NCBI GenBank assembly: GCA_036003045.1
Contig: DASYSS010000082.1
Span: 1-34,806 of the forward strand
DNA from: Gemmatimonadaceae bacterium
Lineage (GTDB): Bacteria > Gemmatimonadota > Gemmatimonadetes > Gemmatimonadales > Gemmatimonadaceae
Direction: 5' to 3'
Length of the DNA stretch: 34,806 nucleotides
Positions 1 to 8,089 of the stretch are shown one piece after another. Under the pieces are notes generated by a model. It saw only the letters and a list, made by a program, of their open reading frames with translations, had not been told where the DNA came from and ran no database searches. Position numbers and translations under genes: made by a program. Each line of letters begins with the position of its first letter. Position 1 is the first letter of the stretch.

Positions 1-531
1 GCACGTCCTCCAAGATCAACACGAGCATCTGGGGCAGTCGATCGCGTATGCGCGCACCAACGGCGTGGTTCCGCCCTGGTCTAAGTAGCAGCCCTGGCTT
101 GTGATTCGGCGCCGCGATCCTACTGGATCATTCGTCAGCCATGGGCCTGACGTACGGACGAACGCCTCGTTGACCACCACGACCCTCGCGCTGGAATTCG
201 CGTCGTGATTGGTGAAGACGCGCCCCTTTTTCACGGGTGTCCTAAGCACGTCGAAACCTCGTCGGGCAATGAGAACGCAAGGGGATTGTTGACAACGCTC
301 AGGAGCGGGACGGCGGTCGACGTGCCGATTGCCGTTTGCTCCATGCCGGGGAGCAGGGCGAGCCGCGCCACCAGTTCCCTCGCAAGCCCGGCGCGCTGGC
401 TTGGCGTCGCGTATTGATCCGCCTTGGGATCGTTTGGACCCGGAACCCAGATCTGGCCGGCTACAAGCCGTTGCGGATCAAGACCGGGGTTCTGACCGAC
501 CACAGCCGAGAAACGCGAGGCGGCTTCGGAC
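1..531 (-). pseudogene. ADOP/MacB-like permease fragment, frameshifted
   Basis: Two minus-strand reading frames carry consecutive parts of the second periplasmic domain of an ADOP-type FtsX/MacB permease. The upstream part (about 531-240) has the pattern NPGLDPQRLVAGQI followed by a helix and ALLPGMEQTAIGTS, as in the segment after the fifth transmembrane helix. The next part (about 240-100) has GRVFTNHD, VVVVNEAFV and NDPVGSRRRI in another frame. A third frame near position 1 ends in LEDV, typical of the segment before the C-terminal membrane helices. About 15 residues seem to be missing at the frame change. The transmembrane helices and N-terminal half are absent upstream. The fragment runs off the window's left edge, so the true C-terminus is not visible. 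I regard it as a dead copy. Confidence 0.72.
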
Positions 532-709
532 GATGGCACGCTGGCCGTGCAGACGTCGATGCCGATCGACTGTTTACCCGCCACTCTCCGAGCATCGTCA
601 GCGGAAACGCAAACGGCCGCCCAGAATTGTTTGACCGTCGGCCACCAAGGCGCGTCTTTGCTCACGCGACGAGGCGGCAGCTCACCGATTGTTCAGCCAT
701 GGAGATAAG

Positions 710-1855
710 ATGCCGGCGCGAACAAGAATCGTGTTTATCCTTCTGGCCAGTCCGGCGGCGACGGGTCTGCCACAGCGATGCGTCGAGCCGCCGAACCTCG
801 GTGCGTTGACCGCGCGCATCGACCAGGTCGCCCAAGCCCAGCGCGAACACCGCGGCACCTCCTTTGATCAGGATGTGGTATATCGGGTGTGCGCGATTGC
901 GGGAGCAGAGTTGCGTCCTGTCCTTCGGCGCGTCGCGGCTCTGGGGGACGCGCAGGGTGGCGTGCGAGCGGCCGCTATCTGCTTGGCCAGGCTTGGCGAC
1001 ACAGCGGCGCTGGCGTTTCTGAAGAATGAGCTCGACACTACTCGCAACGCCACGGCAGCGGCTGAGAACTTGATCCGCGTGGGGACGAGAAGGACAACGG
1101 GCCTCGTAATCGACTACATGGAACGGAAGCAGAACGATCCATCCCGTATGATCGACCTGGGCGACGCGGGTATAGACCCGGTGTTCAACGCCCTGACTTT
1201 TCTGACGCGGCAGGTTCCGAATGGACCGGCGTCTTCGACCCGCTACGAGCCCCTTGCCACGAGCATCCGCCGATGGCGCGACTGGTGGGCGGCCGATTCC
1301 GCGAATGGCGGCGTTCTCGCGATCGAGCCACGGGTGCCGAATGACCCCACGGCGCAATGCTTGGCGCGCAAGGCAGAATGGGGATTCTCCCAGGCCCTTT
1401 TTGATTTGAGTATCAGAGATACGGCTCGGGCTCTGACTGGACTCTTTCGGGATTTGGCCGAGCAGGATCCCCGCCTGAGTACTGTGGCGCGAACGGTCTT
1501 GGTGGAGCGTGGCGATCCACAGGAGTTCGCGCGTCTGGTCGCGGCGCTCCACACGTCGCAGTACAAGGACGCGCTGTATCGATTGCAGTACATCGGCGAC
1601 CTCAGAAGCGTCGGCGCGCTCGTCGGAGCGCTGGACGACTTCGTCCTTGACCGTGTGACGCCCGAGATCGTTGCCCTCGAGCGACGCCGGTTCTGGTCCG
1701 CCACTTTTGTCGTACTGTCTTCAATGGTGAACGAGCCTCCAGTCGCGGCCACCGCGCCGCCGACGCAGGAGAACGTCGATCGTTGGCGGGAGTGGTGGGC
1801 GAAGGGGCAAACGGCCGATGCCCTGAAGGCGAAGCGGCGGGTTCCTGTCGAGTGA
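710..1855 (+). CDS. Secreted helical-repeat (HEAT-like) protein, function unknown
   Basis: This encodes 381 residues from ATG 710, which is preceded by GGAG with 5-bp spacing; the frame is open to a TTG at 689 but that lacks a good ribosome site. The N-terminus (MPARTRIVFILLASPAATG) looks like a signal peptide. The body is alpha-helical with short repeats such as VRAAAICLARLGDTAALAFL, which resemble HEAT-type units. A tryptophan motif appears twice, RWRDWW near residue 187 and RWREWW near residue 357, suggesting two copies of one module. I recognise no catalytic motif. The stop codon overlaps the start of the next ORF by 4 bp (GTGA), so the two are probably translated together. Function is unknown; a scaffold role is only an inference from the repeats. 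Confidence 0.7.
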   Translation: MPARTRIVFILLASPAATGLPQRCVEPPNLGALTARIDQVAQAQREHRGTSFDQDVVYRVCAIAGAELRPVLRRVAALGDAQGGVRAAAICLARLGDTAALAFLKNELDTTRNATAAAENLIRVGTRRTTGLVIDYMERKQNDPSRMIDLGDAGIDPVFNALTFLTRQVPNGPASSTRYEPLATSIRRWRDWWAADSANGGVLAIEPRVPNDPTAQCLARKAEWGFSQALFDLSIRDTARALTGLFRDLAEQDPRLSTVARTVLVERGDPQEFARLVAALHTSQYKDALYRLQYIGDLRSVGALVGALDDFVLDRVTPEIVALERRRFWSATFVVLSSMVNEPPVAATAPPTQENVDRWREWWAKGQTADALKAKRRVPVE

Positions 1856-2169
1856 CACGACGGCGTTTCCGGTGGACGGTGAAATGGTCGTACCGCGCGG
1901 CGCGGATCGACGAGCAGGAGCACGCCGTGGGCGCGATCCTCGGCTCCGACCGCGTCATTCTATCGACGTCGTCGCGTGTCGTGGTGCTGCGACTGAGCGA
2001 CGGCCTTCCGCTGAGTGAGTACGCGCCCGTTGACAGCGCCGGCGCCAGCGGCATTCCCGCGCCGCGCCTGCACTGGCTCTCCACGCCCGTGCTGGGAGCC
2101 GACGGCACGATCTACGTCGCCGATCCCGGGCTGCGGGTACTTGTGTTCCGGGATACGTCGGCAAAATGA
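1852..2169 (+). CDS. Short PQQ-like beta-propeller protein, probably truncated
   Basis: This encodes 105 residues from a GTG that overlaps the stop of the upstream gene (GTGA), so translation is likely coupled. Two stretches look like blades of a PQQ/BamB-type beta-propeller: ILGSDRVILSTSSRVVVLRL and STPVLGADGTIYVADPG. The second has the usual GADGTIYV strand-turn. A complete propeller needs about 300-400 residues, so this is either the last blades of a lost gene or a domain detached from a larger secreted protein. No signal peptide is visible from this start. The overlap suggests the pair once formed, or still forms, one expression unit. Being a real translated gene is likely but not certain. 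Confidence 0.5.
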   Translation: MTRRRFRWTVKWSYRAARIDEQEHAVGAILGSDRVILSTSSRVVVLRLSDGLPLSEYAPVDSAGASGIPAPRLHWLSTPVLGADGTIYVADPGLRVLVFRDTSAK

Positions 2170-2417
2170 CGCTCGTGCGTCAGCGCAACGGTTCGGTGGC
2201 GGAGCGAGAACCACACGTCCCCCGTGCGTCACCACGGTCGGACGCTCGACGACGCGCGGAGGTGTCAACGACGCCCCGTGGCGCAGTGCGCCGATCCCTC
2301 ACGATCAACAATAGACTCCCGTCTTTGCGTTGCGATGAATCTGGGCGATCGGATCTGACACCTGCGAAACTCCGGGAGCTACGATTAACGAAGGCTCTCG
2401 ATCGAGCTGACGGCTCG
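2170..2417. other. Intergenic region between convergent genes
   Basis: This lies between the propeller-like ORF (plus) and the metallo-beta-lactamase-fold gene (minus). No convincing gene is present. I could not identify a clear hairpin-plus-T-run terminator for either gene. Confidence 0.5.
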
Positions 2418-3962
2418 CTAACGAGAAGAGATCGCTCGGTCAATCGCCTCGATGACGTCAGCCCATGGGGTAGGCGCCAAATGCATGCCGAACACGATGT
2501 CGACGCCCAGGCCCTCGCGCCGCACGGCGCCCATCGCTTCGGCGAGGTACTCGGGCAAGAAGAACTCACCACTCGCACGTCGCGAGAATAGATCGCTGGT
2601 GTACAGCAGATGTCGAGCCGGAAAGTACACCATCATCTGCCGCTCGGCCGTCGCTGTACGATAGGGAATGAGACGAACCGCCCGGTCTCCGCTTCCAAGC
2701 GTCAGGGGCGCTCTCACGACATGGAGGAGGGGCGTGCGAGCGGCACGCGCGAGCGAATCGGGGTGAAGGGAATGCCGGTGCGTCAGCAACCGGCGCACGA
2801 TCGGCTCGTTCAGGTCGAGGACGTAGATGGGAACGCCGCGCGCCGCGTATTCGCGCAGGCCGCCGATGTGGGGCCATGAATCGGAGGTGGTAACGACTCC
2901 CTTGATCTTTTTGCCAGGGAACCGCGTCGACACATCGGCCATGACCTGGCTTGAATAGCCATTCGACATCGGCGCTTCGAGAATGAGAACGCCGTCATCC
3001 AACTCCACCTCGGCGACGTTCCAGTTGTTGGCAAGCTGGACGACGCCGGGAGCAAGAGACTGCGCTGTGCGCGCGGCTTGAGCAATCGGCAACTCATCGA
3101 GAGAGCGCCGCGCCGCGCGCGCCGCATTGCGCAGGCTATCCGTCAACGGCGGGAGCGGCGGCAGGTCCCCGTTGATCTCGAGCCGATCGACATGCCAGAC
3201 ATAGTCCGGACCGCCGTCAGACTCCACGGTGAGGAGGCGGGGATAGCGAAGTCCTCCCCGCTCGAGCGTCCAGCCGGAGAACCAGAACGTCGTCGCGACG
3301 TCTCCCCACGGGTACCAAAACAAACTTGCCGGCCGCGTTCGCGTGATGCGAACAGCCGAGGGAAGGGATGTGCGGGCATTCACGAACTCTTGGACCGGAA
3401 AGCCGCGCCAAGAGAACGAGAGCACGTGGTGCGGCGACCCATGGACGACACAGTCTCGAAGAAGCGTCAGGTCTTGTGCGCGTTCGGCGGTGACGAGGAG
3501 GCGCTCGGGGCTGAGCGCCATGAGCAACGCCGATTCTTGCGCGGCGTCGGCTGTACCTGCGGCGACGCCGCGCGGCGTCTGAGTGAACGCCAAGGAGTCA
3601 GCGAGAATTTGCATTGGCGTCGCGGCCCACGCGGTATCGCTCCACCAGTTGGGCGTGGCGTACCCGCGAGCGACGCTTCGATGTAGCCGTATCGAACGGC
3701 CGTAGTCGCGAGTCTCGACGAATTGCTCATAGTTGACAAACCACGGGCCTTTGGGCCGCTCAGACTGCTCACGCAAGTAGCGGTGGCCGAGGCCGGCCGT
3801 GGTGATGCGGTCGATCCCGTGCAGTGCTGATGCACCGCCTTGTGCGGCCATAGCACGCTGGAGGACCGCATGAGCATCGGCCACAACGGGGGATTGACCG
3901 GCGGCTACGGCCGCACGCGCGAGAGCGCAAAGAGCCATCCAGCATTGAAATCGAATTGTCAT
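2418..3962 (-). CDS. Secreted MBL-fold protein with altered metal site
   Basis: This encodes 514 residues from ATG 3962, with GGGGAGAGG just upstream. The first 22 or so residues form a signal peptide (CALARAAVAAGQS). Residues 25-300 are a lipoprotein-like, mostly beta region. From about residue 320 the sequence follows the metallo-beta-lactamase fold: VLILEAPMSNGYSS, KGVVTTSDSWPHIGGLREY (about 355-373), LLYTSDLF and FGMHLAPTPW. In a normal MBL protein the HxHxDH motif precedes IGG. Here it reads SDSWPH, so the first two histidines and the aspartate are gone and only the last histidine remains. The later Asp (SD) and final His (MH) are kept. The reaction is therefore uncertain: it may use one metal, another metal or none. 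The family assignment is secure; the substrate is unknown. Confidence 0.85.
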   Translation of the reverse strand: MTIRFQCWMALCALARAAVAAGQSPVVADAHAVLQRAMAAQGGASALHGIDRITTAGLGHRYLREQSERPKGPWFVNYEQFVETRDYGRSIRLHRSVARGYATPNWWSDTAWAATPMQILADSLAFTQTPRGVAAGTADAAQESALLMALSPERLLVTAERAQDLTLLRDCVVHGSPHHVLSFSWRGFPVQEFVNARTSLPSAVRITRTRPASLFWYPWGDVATTFWFSGWTLERGGLRYPRLLTVESDGGPDYVWHVDRLEINGDLPPLPPLTDSLRNAARAARRSLDELPIAQAARTAQSLAPGVVQLANNWNVAEVELDDGVLILEAPMSNGYSSQVMADVSTRFPGKKIKGVVTTSDSWPHIGGLREYAARGVPIYVLDLNEPIVRRLLTHRHSLHPDSLARAARTPLLHVVRAPLTLGSGDRAVRLIPYRTATAERQMMVYFPARHLLYTSDLFSRRASGEFFLPEYLAEAMGAVRREGLGVDIVFGMHLAPTPWADVIEAIDRAISSR

Positions 3963-4302
3963 GCCTCTCCCCGACGAGGTGCCGACCGCGAGGCGGCGTT
4001 CAATGCGGCGGTACGAGAAAGGATGCCGAGAAGATACGTTGCGCGACCTTCGCGCTACCGCGCAAAGATGGCAGGATGTTGAGGATGATTGGCGTCATAC
4101 CGCGCCATCAAGCACGTTGATGAGTTGCTGCGGTCGGCGATAGGCGCCGGACGGAGAGCGCCGCGTCGCGTGACTGAAGCGGGAGGCAGGCGATGCTCGT
4201 CAGAGCCGAACCGCGTACGCCGCCACCTGTGTTCTATTTGCTCAACATCATCACGATGTGCTTCGCAATTCTCCGCTTCTGAGGACCAGGCGGCCGCCGC
4301 TT
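3963..4302. other. Intergenic region upstream of the MBL-fold gene
   Basis: These 340 bp separate the stop of the amidohydrolase gene from the start of the MBL-fold gene, both on the minus strand. I see no convincing gene. The region holds the likely promoter of the MBL-fold gene and a 7-bp inverted repeat described separately. Confidence 0.4.
4039..4065. promoter_or_regulatory. Inverted repeat, possible operator
   Basis: TTGCGCG (4039-4045) and CGCGCAA (4059-4065) are a perfect 7-bp inverted repeat around a 13-bp spacer. It lies 77 bp upstream of the MBL-fold gene start. It could be a regulator binding site or a 5' UTR hairpin. Nothing else supports it. Confidence 0.3.
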
Positions 4303-5562
4303 CTAGTGTTTTCTCTTGCGGTACGACTCGCGGTCGAACTCGACGCCGCCTTTGTAGACGCTCACGATTTTGCGGGTATCGCCGATGTGCTCCGTTGGGT
4401 CTCCGGCGACCAAGACCAGGTCGGCCCGCATTCCAGGAGCGATTGTCCCCCGGTCTGAGATGTGGAATGCTGCAGCGGGGGCCGACGTTGCGCTGACAAG
4501 AGCTTGCACGGGCGTGAGGCCGGCGCTGACGAGCAGGGCGAGTTCGCCGTGCAAGGTGACGCCGTAACCGGTCCCCGGATTCGGCGCGTCGCTTCCAGCA
4601 AGAATCGGCACAGTGGCCGCGGATAACTGACGCACCGCCTGTGCGGCGCCACGGCACGACACGTAACCGGTGCGTGCGACGGGAAACGTCTCCGTGAGAC
4701 GCTCACGCGTGTCGCCATCGAGGAAGGGCGCAAGATCGGGATCGGCGATGAGCGACTCACCCGCGGACCGAGGACCACATGAACTCTGCAAGACGCTGAG
4801 CGTCGGAATGACGAACGCATGGTGCGCGGCGACGAACTCTCCGAAGTCGCTCGGGCTCGATGATCCGTGAAAGAGGTGAGCCAAGCCGTCGGCGCCCGCG
4901 TCGATGACGTCGCGCGCTCCTTGGAGAGCGCCAATGTGCACGACCACCAACCGATGGTGCGCATGGGCCGCGGCGACGAGGGCAGCGACGGTTTGTTTAT
5001 CGAGAGTGGGTCTGGGTCGGAAGCGCGGGCCGAGGTCGACCCCAGCCGTGTACATGATCTTGATGTAATCCGATCCTTCATTCAGTCGCTCGTCGACGAA
5101 GGACGCGGCTTCGGATGGCTTGGTCAGCGTGGGGACCTCACCATACTCGGTTCCGTGCCCGCCAGGCACCGTCGCCGGGAAACCGGCGGAGAAGAATGAG
5201 GCGAGATCATCGCCCTCCTGCGACTTGAGCACGGACTCGAGCCGCGGCGGCATCATCATGTCGAGCTCCGTGGTCACTCCGAACGCCAATGCCTGTTCCA
5301 ACGACTCGCGGCTGTGCACGTGGACGTGCGCGTCGATGAACCCCGGAAGCAGCGTCTTGCCGGCGCCGTCGACAACGCGGGCATTGGGCACCGAGAGGCT
5401 AGAATCCACGGCGACGATCTTGCCGTCTTTTATCAGGACATCGGCGACGGGGACGACGGTCGTGCCGTCGAAGAGCCGCACATGATGAAACAACACCGGC
5501 TTGCCCTGGGCGAGTAGGCAGTGTCCCGCAATCAGAGCATGGAGAATGAAAAGACGACGCAT
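4303..5562 (-). CDS. Secreted amidohydrolase, imidazolonepropionase-like
   Basis: The preferred start is ATG 5562, giving 419 residues with a signal peptide (MRRLFILHALIAGHCLLAQG). A GTG at 5601 is possible but would put 13 residues before the signal. The architecture is the metal-dependent amidohydrolase TIM barrel flanked by a small beta domain. LPGFIDAHVHVH (about 72-83) gives the first metal-binding HxH. IKIMYTAG contains a lysine in the place expected for the bridging residue. VVVHIGAL and HLFHG carry the later histidines, and ILAGSDAPN the catalytic aspartate. The C-terminus has the usual ISDRGTIAPGMRADLVLVAGDP. These proteins hydrolyse C-N bonds in cyclic amides or peptides. The exported location suggests a role in scavenging or processing peptides, but the substrate is unknown. 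Confidence 0.88.
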   Translation of the reverse strand: MRRLFILHALIAGHCLLAQGKPVLFHHVRLFDGTTVVPVADVLIKDGKIVAVDSSLSVPNARVVDGAGKTLLPGFIDAHVHVHSRESLEQALAFGVTTELDMMMPPRLESVLKSQEGDDLASFFSAGFPATVPGGHGTEYGEVPTLTKPSEAASFVDERLNEGSDYIKIMYTAGVDLGPRFRPRPTLDKQTVAALVAAAHAHHRLVVVHIGALQGARDVIDAGADGLAHLFHGSSSPSDFGEFVAAHHAFVIPTLSVLQSSCGPRSAGESLIADPDLAPFLDGDTRERLTETFPVARTGYVSCRGAAQAVRQLSAATVPILAGSDAPNPGTGYGVTLHGELALLVSAGLTPVQALVSATSAPAAAFHISDRGTIAPGMRADLVLVAGDPTEHIGDTRKIVSVYKGGVEFDRESYRKRKH

Positions 5563-5902
5563 GGGGATGTAGCTCGCGGTTACTGGAACGCGGGTCAACA
5601 CTACGAGGGGGATAGGTCGAGACGTTGGCAGAAAACGAGTGCAAGTTGGCTGATGTTCGGGTTGCCGTGCACATGCGTGACGCCAATCGTCGTCGCGGAA
5701 CTACTGTTGCAGAGAAGGCATATGTGAACGGTGAACGTACCTACGACGACACATGGAGAGGCAAGGGAGCGCGCGGGGCAGGGGGCTCTTGGTATGAAAT
5801 CGCAAGGAATTGCGCAGCAGGATGCCATCGCCGGTGCATTGCGCGGTGTCCTCCGGGGCCTGCTTGGTTGAATCCGTGTCGGAGCCGGCGCTCCCGCGGC
5901 GA
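5563..5902. other. Intergenic region with dispersed repeat
   Basis: This lies upstream of the amidohydrolase gene and downstream of the GTW-type gene. It contains copy 1 of a 67-bp repeat (5621-5687). An ORF reads through the repeat on the plus strand, but it has no ribosome site and no recognisable domain, so I do not call it a gene. Confidence 0.45.
5621..5687 (+). repeat. 67-bp dispersed repeat, copy 1
   Basis: This matches the minus strand of 7962-8028 without gaps over 67 bp, with about 52 identical positions (hand count, about 78%). The shared core contains GTTGGC, GAAAACG, GTTGGCTGA and GTTCG. In both copies the same frame is open and reads LAEN-C-LADVRVA-H. See copy 2 for context. 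Confidence 0.75.
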
Positions 5903-6040
5903 TTAATCCTCCGGGCGGCCCGGCGCCTTCCTGAAAACCTCCGTCGATTGGCCCTCCTGGCCGTTACCGAAATCGACATGCGTCGCGTGCGTCAGCAGCG
6001 TACCGCCGGGGTCGATCGAGTGCTCGCGACGACGCGAACG
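5903..6040 (-). pseudogene. Out-of-frame C-terminal tail of the GTW-type gene
   Basis: In the frame next to that of the upstream gene, the minus strand reads EHSIDPGGTLLTHATHV and then DFGNGQEGQSTEVFRK before stopping at 5903. This matches the expected C-terminus of the family: the paralogue at 9982-10476 has ERWTLDASGRTLSRSQT followed by a final TLVFTRQ. The 5992-6426 ORF instead ends in STPAVRC. A one- or two-base indel near 6020-6045 would join them. Confidence 0.6.
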
Positions 6041-6426
6041 GTCTTGCCTCTCGACACGAGCCTCAAGTCGGCCACGAGCACCGAGCCGTCCCAACTCGCT
6101 GAGAACGTCCGTTCCGTGGCCACACCCGCCTGCATGAGCGTGTCCGTGCGAACTGCGTCAAGTTGATAGGGGACGGTCTCGCTCTGCTCCTCCGTGGACG
6201 TCGTCGACGTCGTCCGAAGAGTCAGCAGGCTACCAACCTGCGTGATGAGCAAGGTGCTCGGGCTGACCATGGACGCAGTCTGCGCGTTGAGCGACGAGAC
6301 GTCCATGATCCACGTCCCGGAGAAATCCGGGTGGGTGGGCGCCTTGGTCGGCATGATATCGGACCGTTGCGCGGCGACAGGTGACGCGGCGACGGCGCTG
6401 GCGAGCAATATCGTGAGACGAAGCAT
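5992..6426 (-). CDS. Secreted GTW-type (lipocalin-like) protein, frameshifted near its end
   Basis: From ATG 6426 this gives 144 residues: a signal peptide (MLRLTILLASAVAASPVAAQ), then HPDFSGTWIMD and a beta-rich body. It resembles the protein at 9982-10476 (DFTGTWKMD), which has the same order of strands and an ERW-type C-terminal segment. The natural C-terminus is found in the adjacent frame down to 5903, so the gene is broken or the assembly has an indel there. A run of eight T lies just upstream of the start on the plus strand, and no Shine-Dalgarno is visible. Function is unknown; small beta-barrel proteins of this kind are often exported and uncharacterised. An earlier in-frame start at 6522 would bury the signal peptide. 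Confidence 0.68.
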   Translation of the reverse strand: MLRLTILLASAVAASPVAAQRSDIMPTKAPTHPDFSGTWIMDVSSLNAQTASMVSPSTLLITQVGSLLTLRTTSTTSTEEQSETVPYQLDAVRTDTLMQAGVATERTFSASWDGSVLVADLRLVSRGKTVRVVASTRSTPAVRC

Positions 6427-6501
6427 GGCGGTTTTTTTTGGAGGTGCCGGGACCGGCCAGTACCTACGTTTTCTCATCGTCGCGCGCCGCGCGCCCACGG
6501 T

Positions 6502-6720
6502 GACGAGCAGGCGGTCGTACAAACGGTCTCGATTGGCGCGCCGGTCTCCGCGGCATACCCGAACCCGATGGGCCGTTTGAACTGGGAGATCGGGGCGTCG
6601 CCGCTCGACGACGCCCGCCTCGATCCGGCGACCCGGCGCTCGCTGCTACTGCTTTTCGCCGCCGTCGGGTTGGTACTGCTCAGACGGGCGGACACCGAAC
6701 CCGAATTACTGGCGCGGTAG
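6502..6720 (+). pseudogene. ADOP permease scrap around the second membrane helix
   Basis: The plus strand encodes 72 residues in one frame to a TAG at 6718. The middle reads RLNWEIGASPLDDARLDP and then ATRRSLLLLFAAVGLVLL, which matches ADOP permeases just before and into the second transmembrane helix (normally followed by IACANVANLLLAR). Here the helix breaks off into LRRADTEPELLAR and stops. There is no start codon with a ribosome site and neither flank continues the family. The end overlaps the 3' end of the minus-strand gene at 6706. I interpret it as a degraded insertless fragment. Confidence 0.55.
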
Positions 6721-7296
6721 ACGCGTGGTGCGATGGCGTGAGGGATCTTTCGCGGGACGTACGACCAGCCGTGCGTTCTGGCCGATTGGCTCGTTTGTCA
6801 GGATGGGCTCCAGGCGTCGGAAGATCTCTTCTGCGTCTTCGCCAAAGAAATACAGCGCAGTCTCGACGGACCCCTGCCAATATCCGTGAAAGCTTTTGGG
6901 ACCCACTGCTGCCCTAAGGCGATCTACCAGATCCTGAGGATCGAACGCACGGTATACCTGGGCCGCCAGCGTTACACCGTCGAGGTACACGGCCACTGAT
7001 TGCTGGGCGCCGAATTGCCGAAGCACGCCATTCGGTCCGATGAGCTCGGATCCAACGGGCGCACCTGAGCGCTGCAGCGTCTCCACGATCGCGGCAAGCG
7101 CGTCATCGAGATTGTCGACGCGGATCTCGATGTCGACGTACTCGATCTCGCCGGATGCCCCGACTTGTGACCCGCCACCGGTGACCTGCCCGAGCAATGC
7201 GCCGCGGAGCGCGCTGTCGAGAGGATCCTCATATCGCTTGCCGCGGTTGAGAGGTTCGATGTGCTCATACAAACGAGCGATGATGGTATGGGGCAT
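6706..7296 (-). CDS. Unrecognised soluble protein with two alpha/beta halves
   Basis: This encodes 196 residues from ATG 7296, with AGGG upstream. There is no signal peptide or membrane segment, so it is probably cytoplasmic, unlike most neighbours. The first half contains RYEDPLDSAL, a glycine-rich TGGGSQVGASGEIEYVDIEI and an amphipathic helix ending in GAPVGSELI. The second half repeats a beta-alpha pattern (VAVYLDGVTLAAQVY, ETALYFFGEDAEEIFRRLEPIL). The tail is basic. I do not recognise the family. The layout resembles small immunity-type or sensor proteins, but nothing nearby (no toxin, no secretion gene) supports that. Confidence 0.7.
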   Translation of the reverse strand: MPHTIIARLYEHIEPLNRGKRYEDPLDSALRGALLGQVTGGGSQVGASGEIEYVDIEIRVDNLDDALAAIVETLQRSGAPVGSELIGPNGVLRQFGAQQSVAVYLDGVTLAAQVYRAFDPQDLVDRLRAAVGPKSFHGYWQGSVETALYFFGEDAEEIFRRLEPILTNEPIGQNARLVVRPAKDPSRHRTTRLPRQ

Positions 7297-7709
7297 GGGG
7301 ACCCTGTGCTCGACGCGCGGCGCATCGATCCGGTGTTTGCTCCGCGCCTAGTACCTGCGATCGCGTAAACGCGGTGCTGGGAATTGGCGCAGTGGCGGTG
7401 GGCGTGCGAGCGCCGGTTCTTGCAGCTCCGACGCACTCGCACAGACAACAACTGCAGCGGCGAACGTAGGGTTGCGGGTGCCGAACTTCTGCCGAGCGCG
7501 GGCGGCTGCCACTTCCGTCGCGACGAGACAAACGGCGTCTGCATCGGGGTACGTGAGGAAGGACGGGAATGTAGTGTGCGTCGCGTTGATGCGTCTACCG
7601 GATTTCGCGATAGCGCAGAGGTGAACCGCGGCCCGCGACGGTTTCTAGGCCGTCGCTGCGGCGGGCTCGTGAAAGACGATTCCCGAACCTGCCGCAGTGG
7701 CGGAAGGCC
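7297..7709. other. Gene-poor stretch
   Basis: These 413 bp contain several overlapping open frames on both strands but none with a good start site, domain or recognisable family. I see no gene in it. A plus-strand frame near 7373-7460 reads through several hydrophobic codons but stops quickly. Confidence 0.45.
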
Positions 7710-7892
7710 TCAGACGCCCTGGCCGTACCACGCACTAGTCCCGTCAGTGGCACCACCGGGACAGCCACACGGCTTGGGGATGGCGGCACCGTTAGACGGC
7801 GAGGTCGCGGGGACGCTTGGTGCGGCGGCTCGTGCGACGGGCGTCGCTACGGTCAGCAGGACGATCGCGAAAAGTACTTGCGTCTTCTTCAT
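7710..7892 (-). CDS. Small secreted protein with Cys-Gly-Cys motif
   Basis: This encodes 60 residues from ATG 7892, preceded by AGAGG about 8 bp upstream. The first 23 or so residues are a signal peptide (MKKTQVLFAIVLLTVATPVA). The mature part is only about 36 residues, Ser/Pro/Ala-rich, with IPKPCGCPGGATDG and the end SAWYGQGV. The signal peptide and ribosome site closely resemble those of the phosphatase-like gene starting at 11442. It may be a truncated relative that kept only the leader, or a genuine small exported peptide. I see no modification enzyme or exporter beside it that would make it a peptide natural product. Confidence 0.55.
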   Translation of the reverse strand: MKKTQVLFAIVLLTVATPVARAAAPSVPATSPSNGAAIPKPCGCPGGATDGTSAWYGQGV

Positions 7893-7961
7893 TTGAGAGC
7901 CTCTGTCAGAATTGTGGAATGATGATGCCAGCGGCGGCGCGCCGGCAATGTGGGCGAAAGC

Positions 7962-8028
7962 ATTGTTGTCGTGCGTGTGCCCTGCAACGCGAACGTCAGC
8001 CAACGTGCATCCGTTTTCCGCCAACATA
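7962..8028 (-). repeat. 67-bp dispersed repeat, copy 2
   Basis: This is the inverted partner of 5621-5687, about 78% identical over 67 bp without gaps. It sits in the 5' region of the small secreted protein gene and between it and the divergent ORF at 8090. Copy 1 sits in the corresponding position upstream of the amidohydrolase gene, but in the opposite orientation relative to that gene. Confidence 0.75.
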
Positions 8029-8089
8029 ACGACAGTCAGCTTCGCCACGCGCGCCGGCGCGAGGACAGGCGCCTGTAGATAGTCTGGCG

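Noticed and set aside
7710-7892. RiPP precursor peptide
   Set aside because: The leader is a plain signal peptide shared with a phosphatase-like gene, and no maturation or export enzyme lies nearby.
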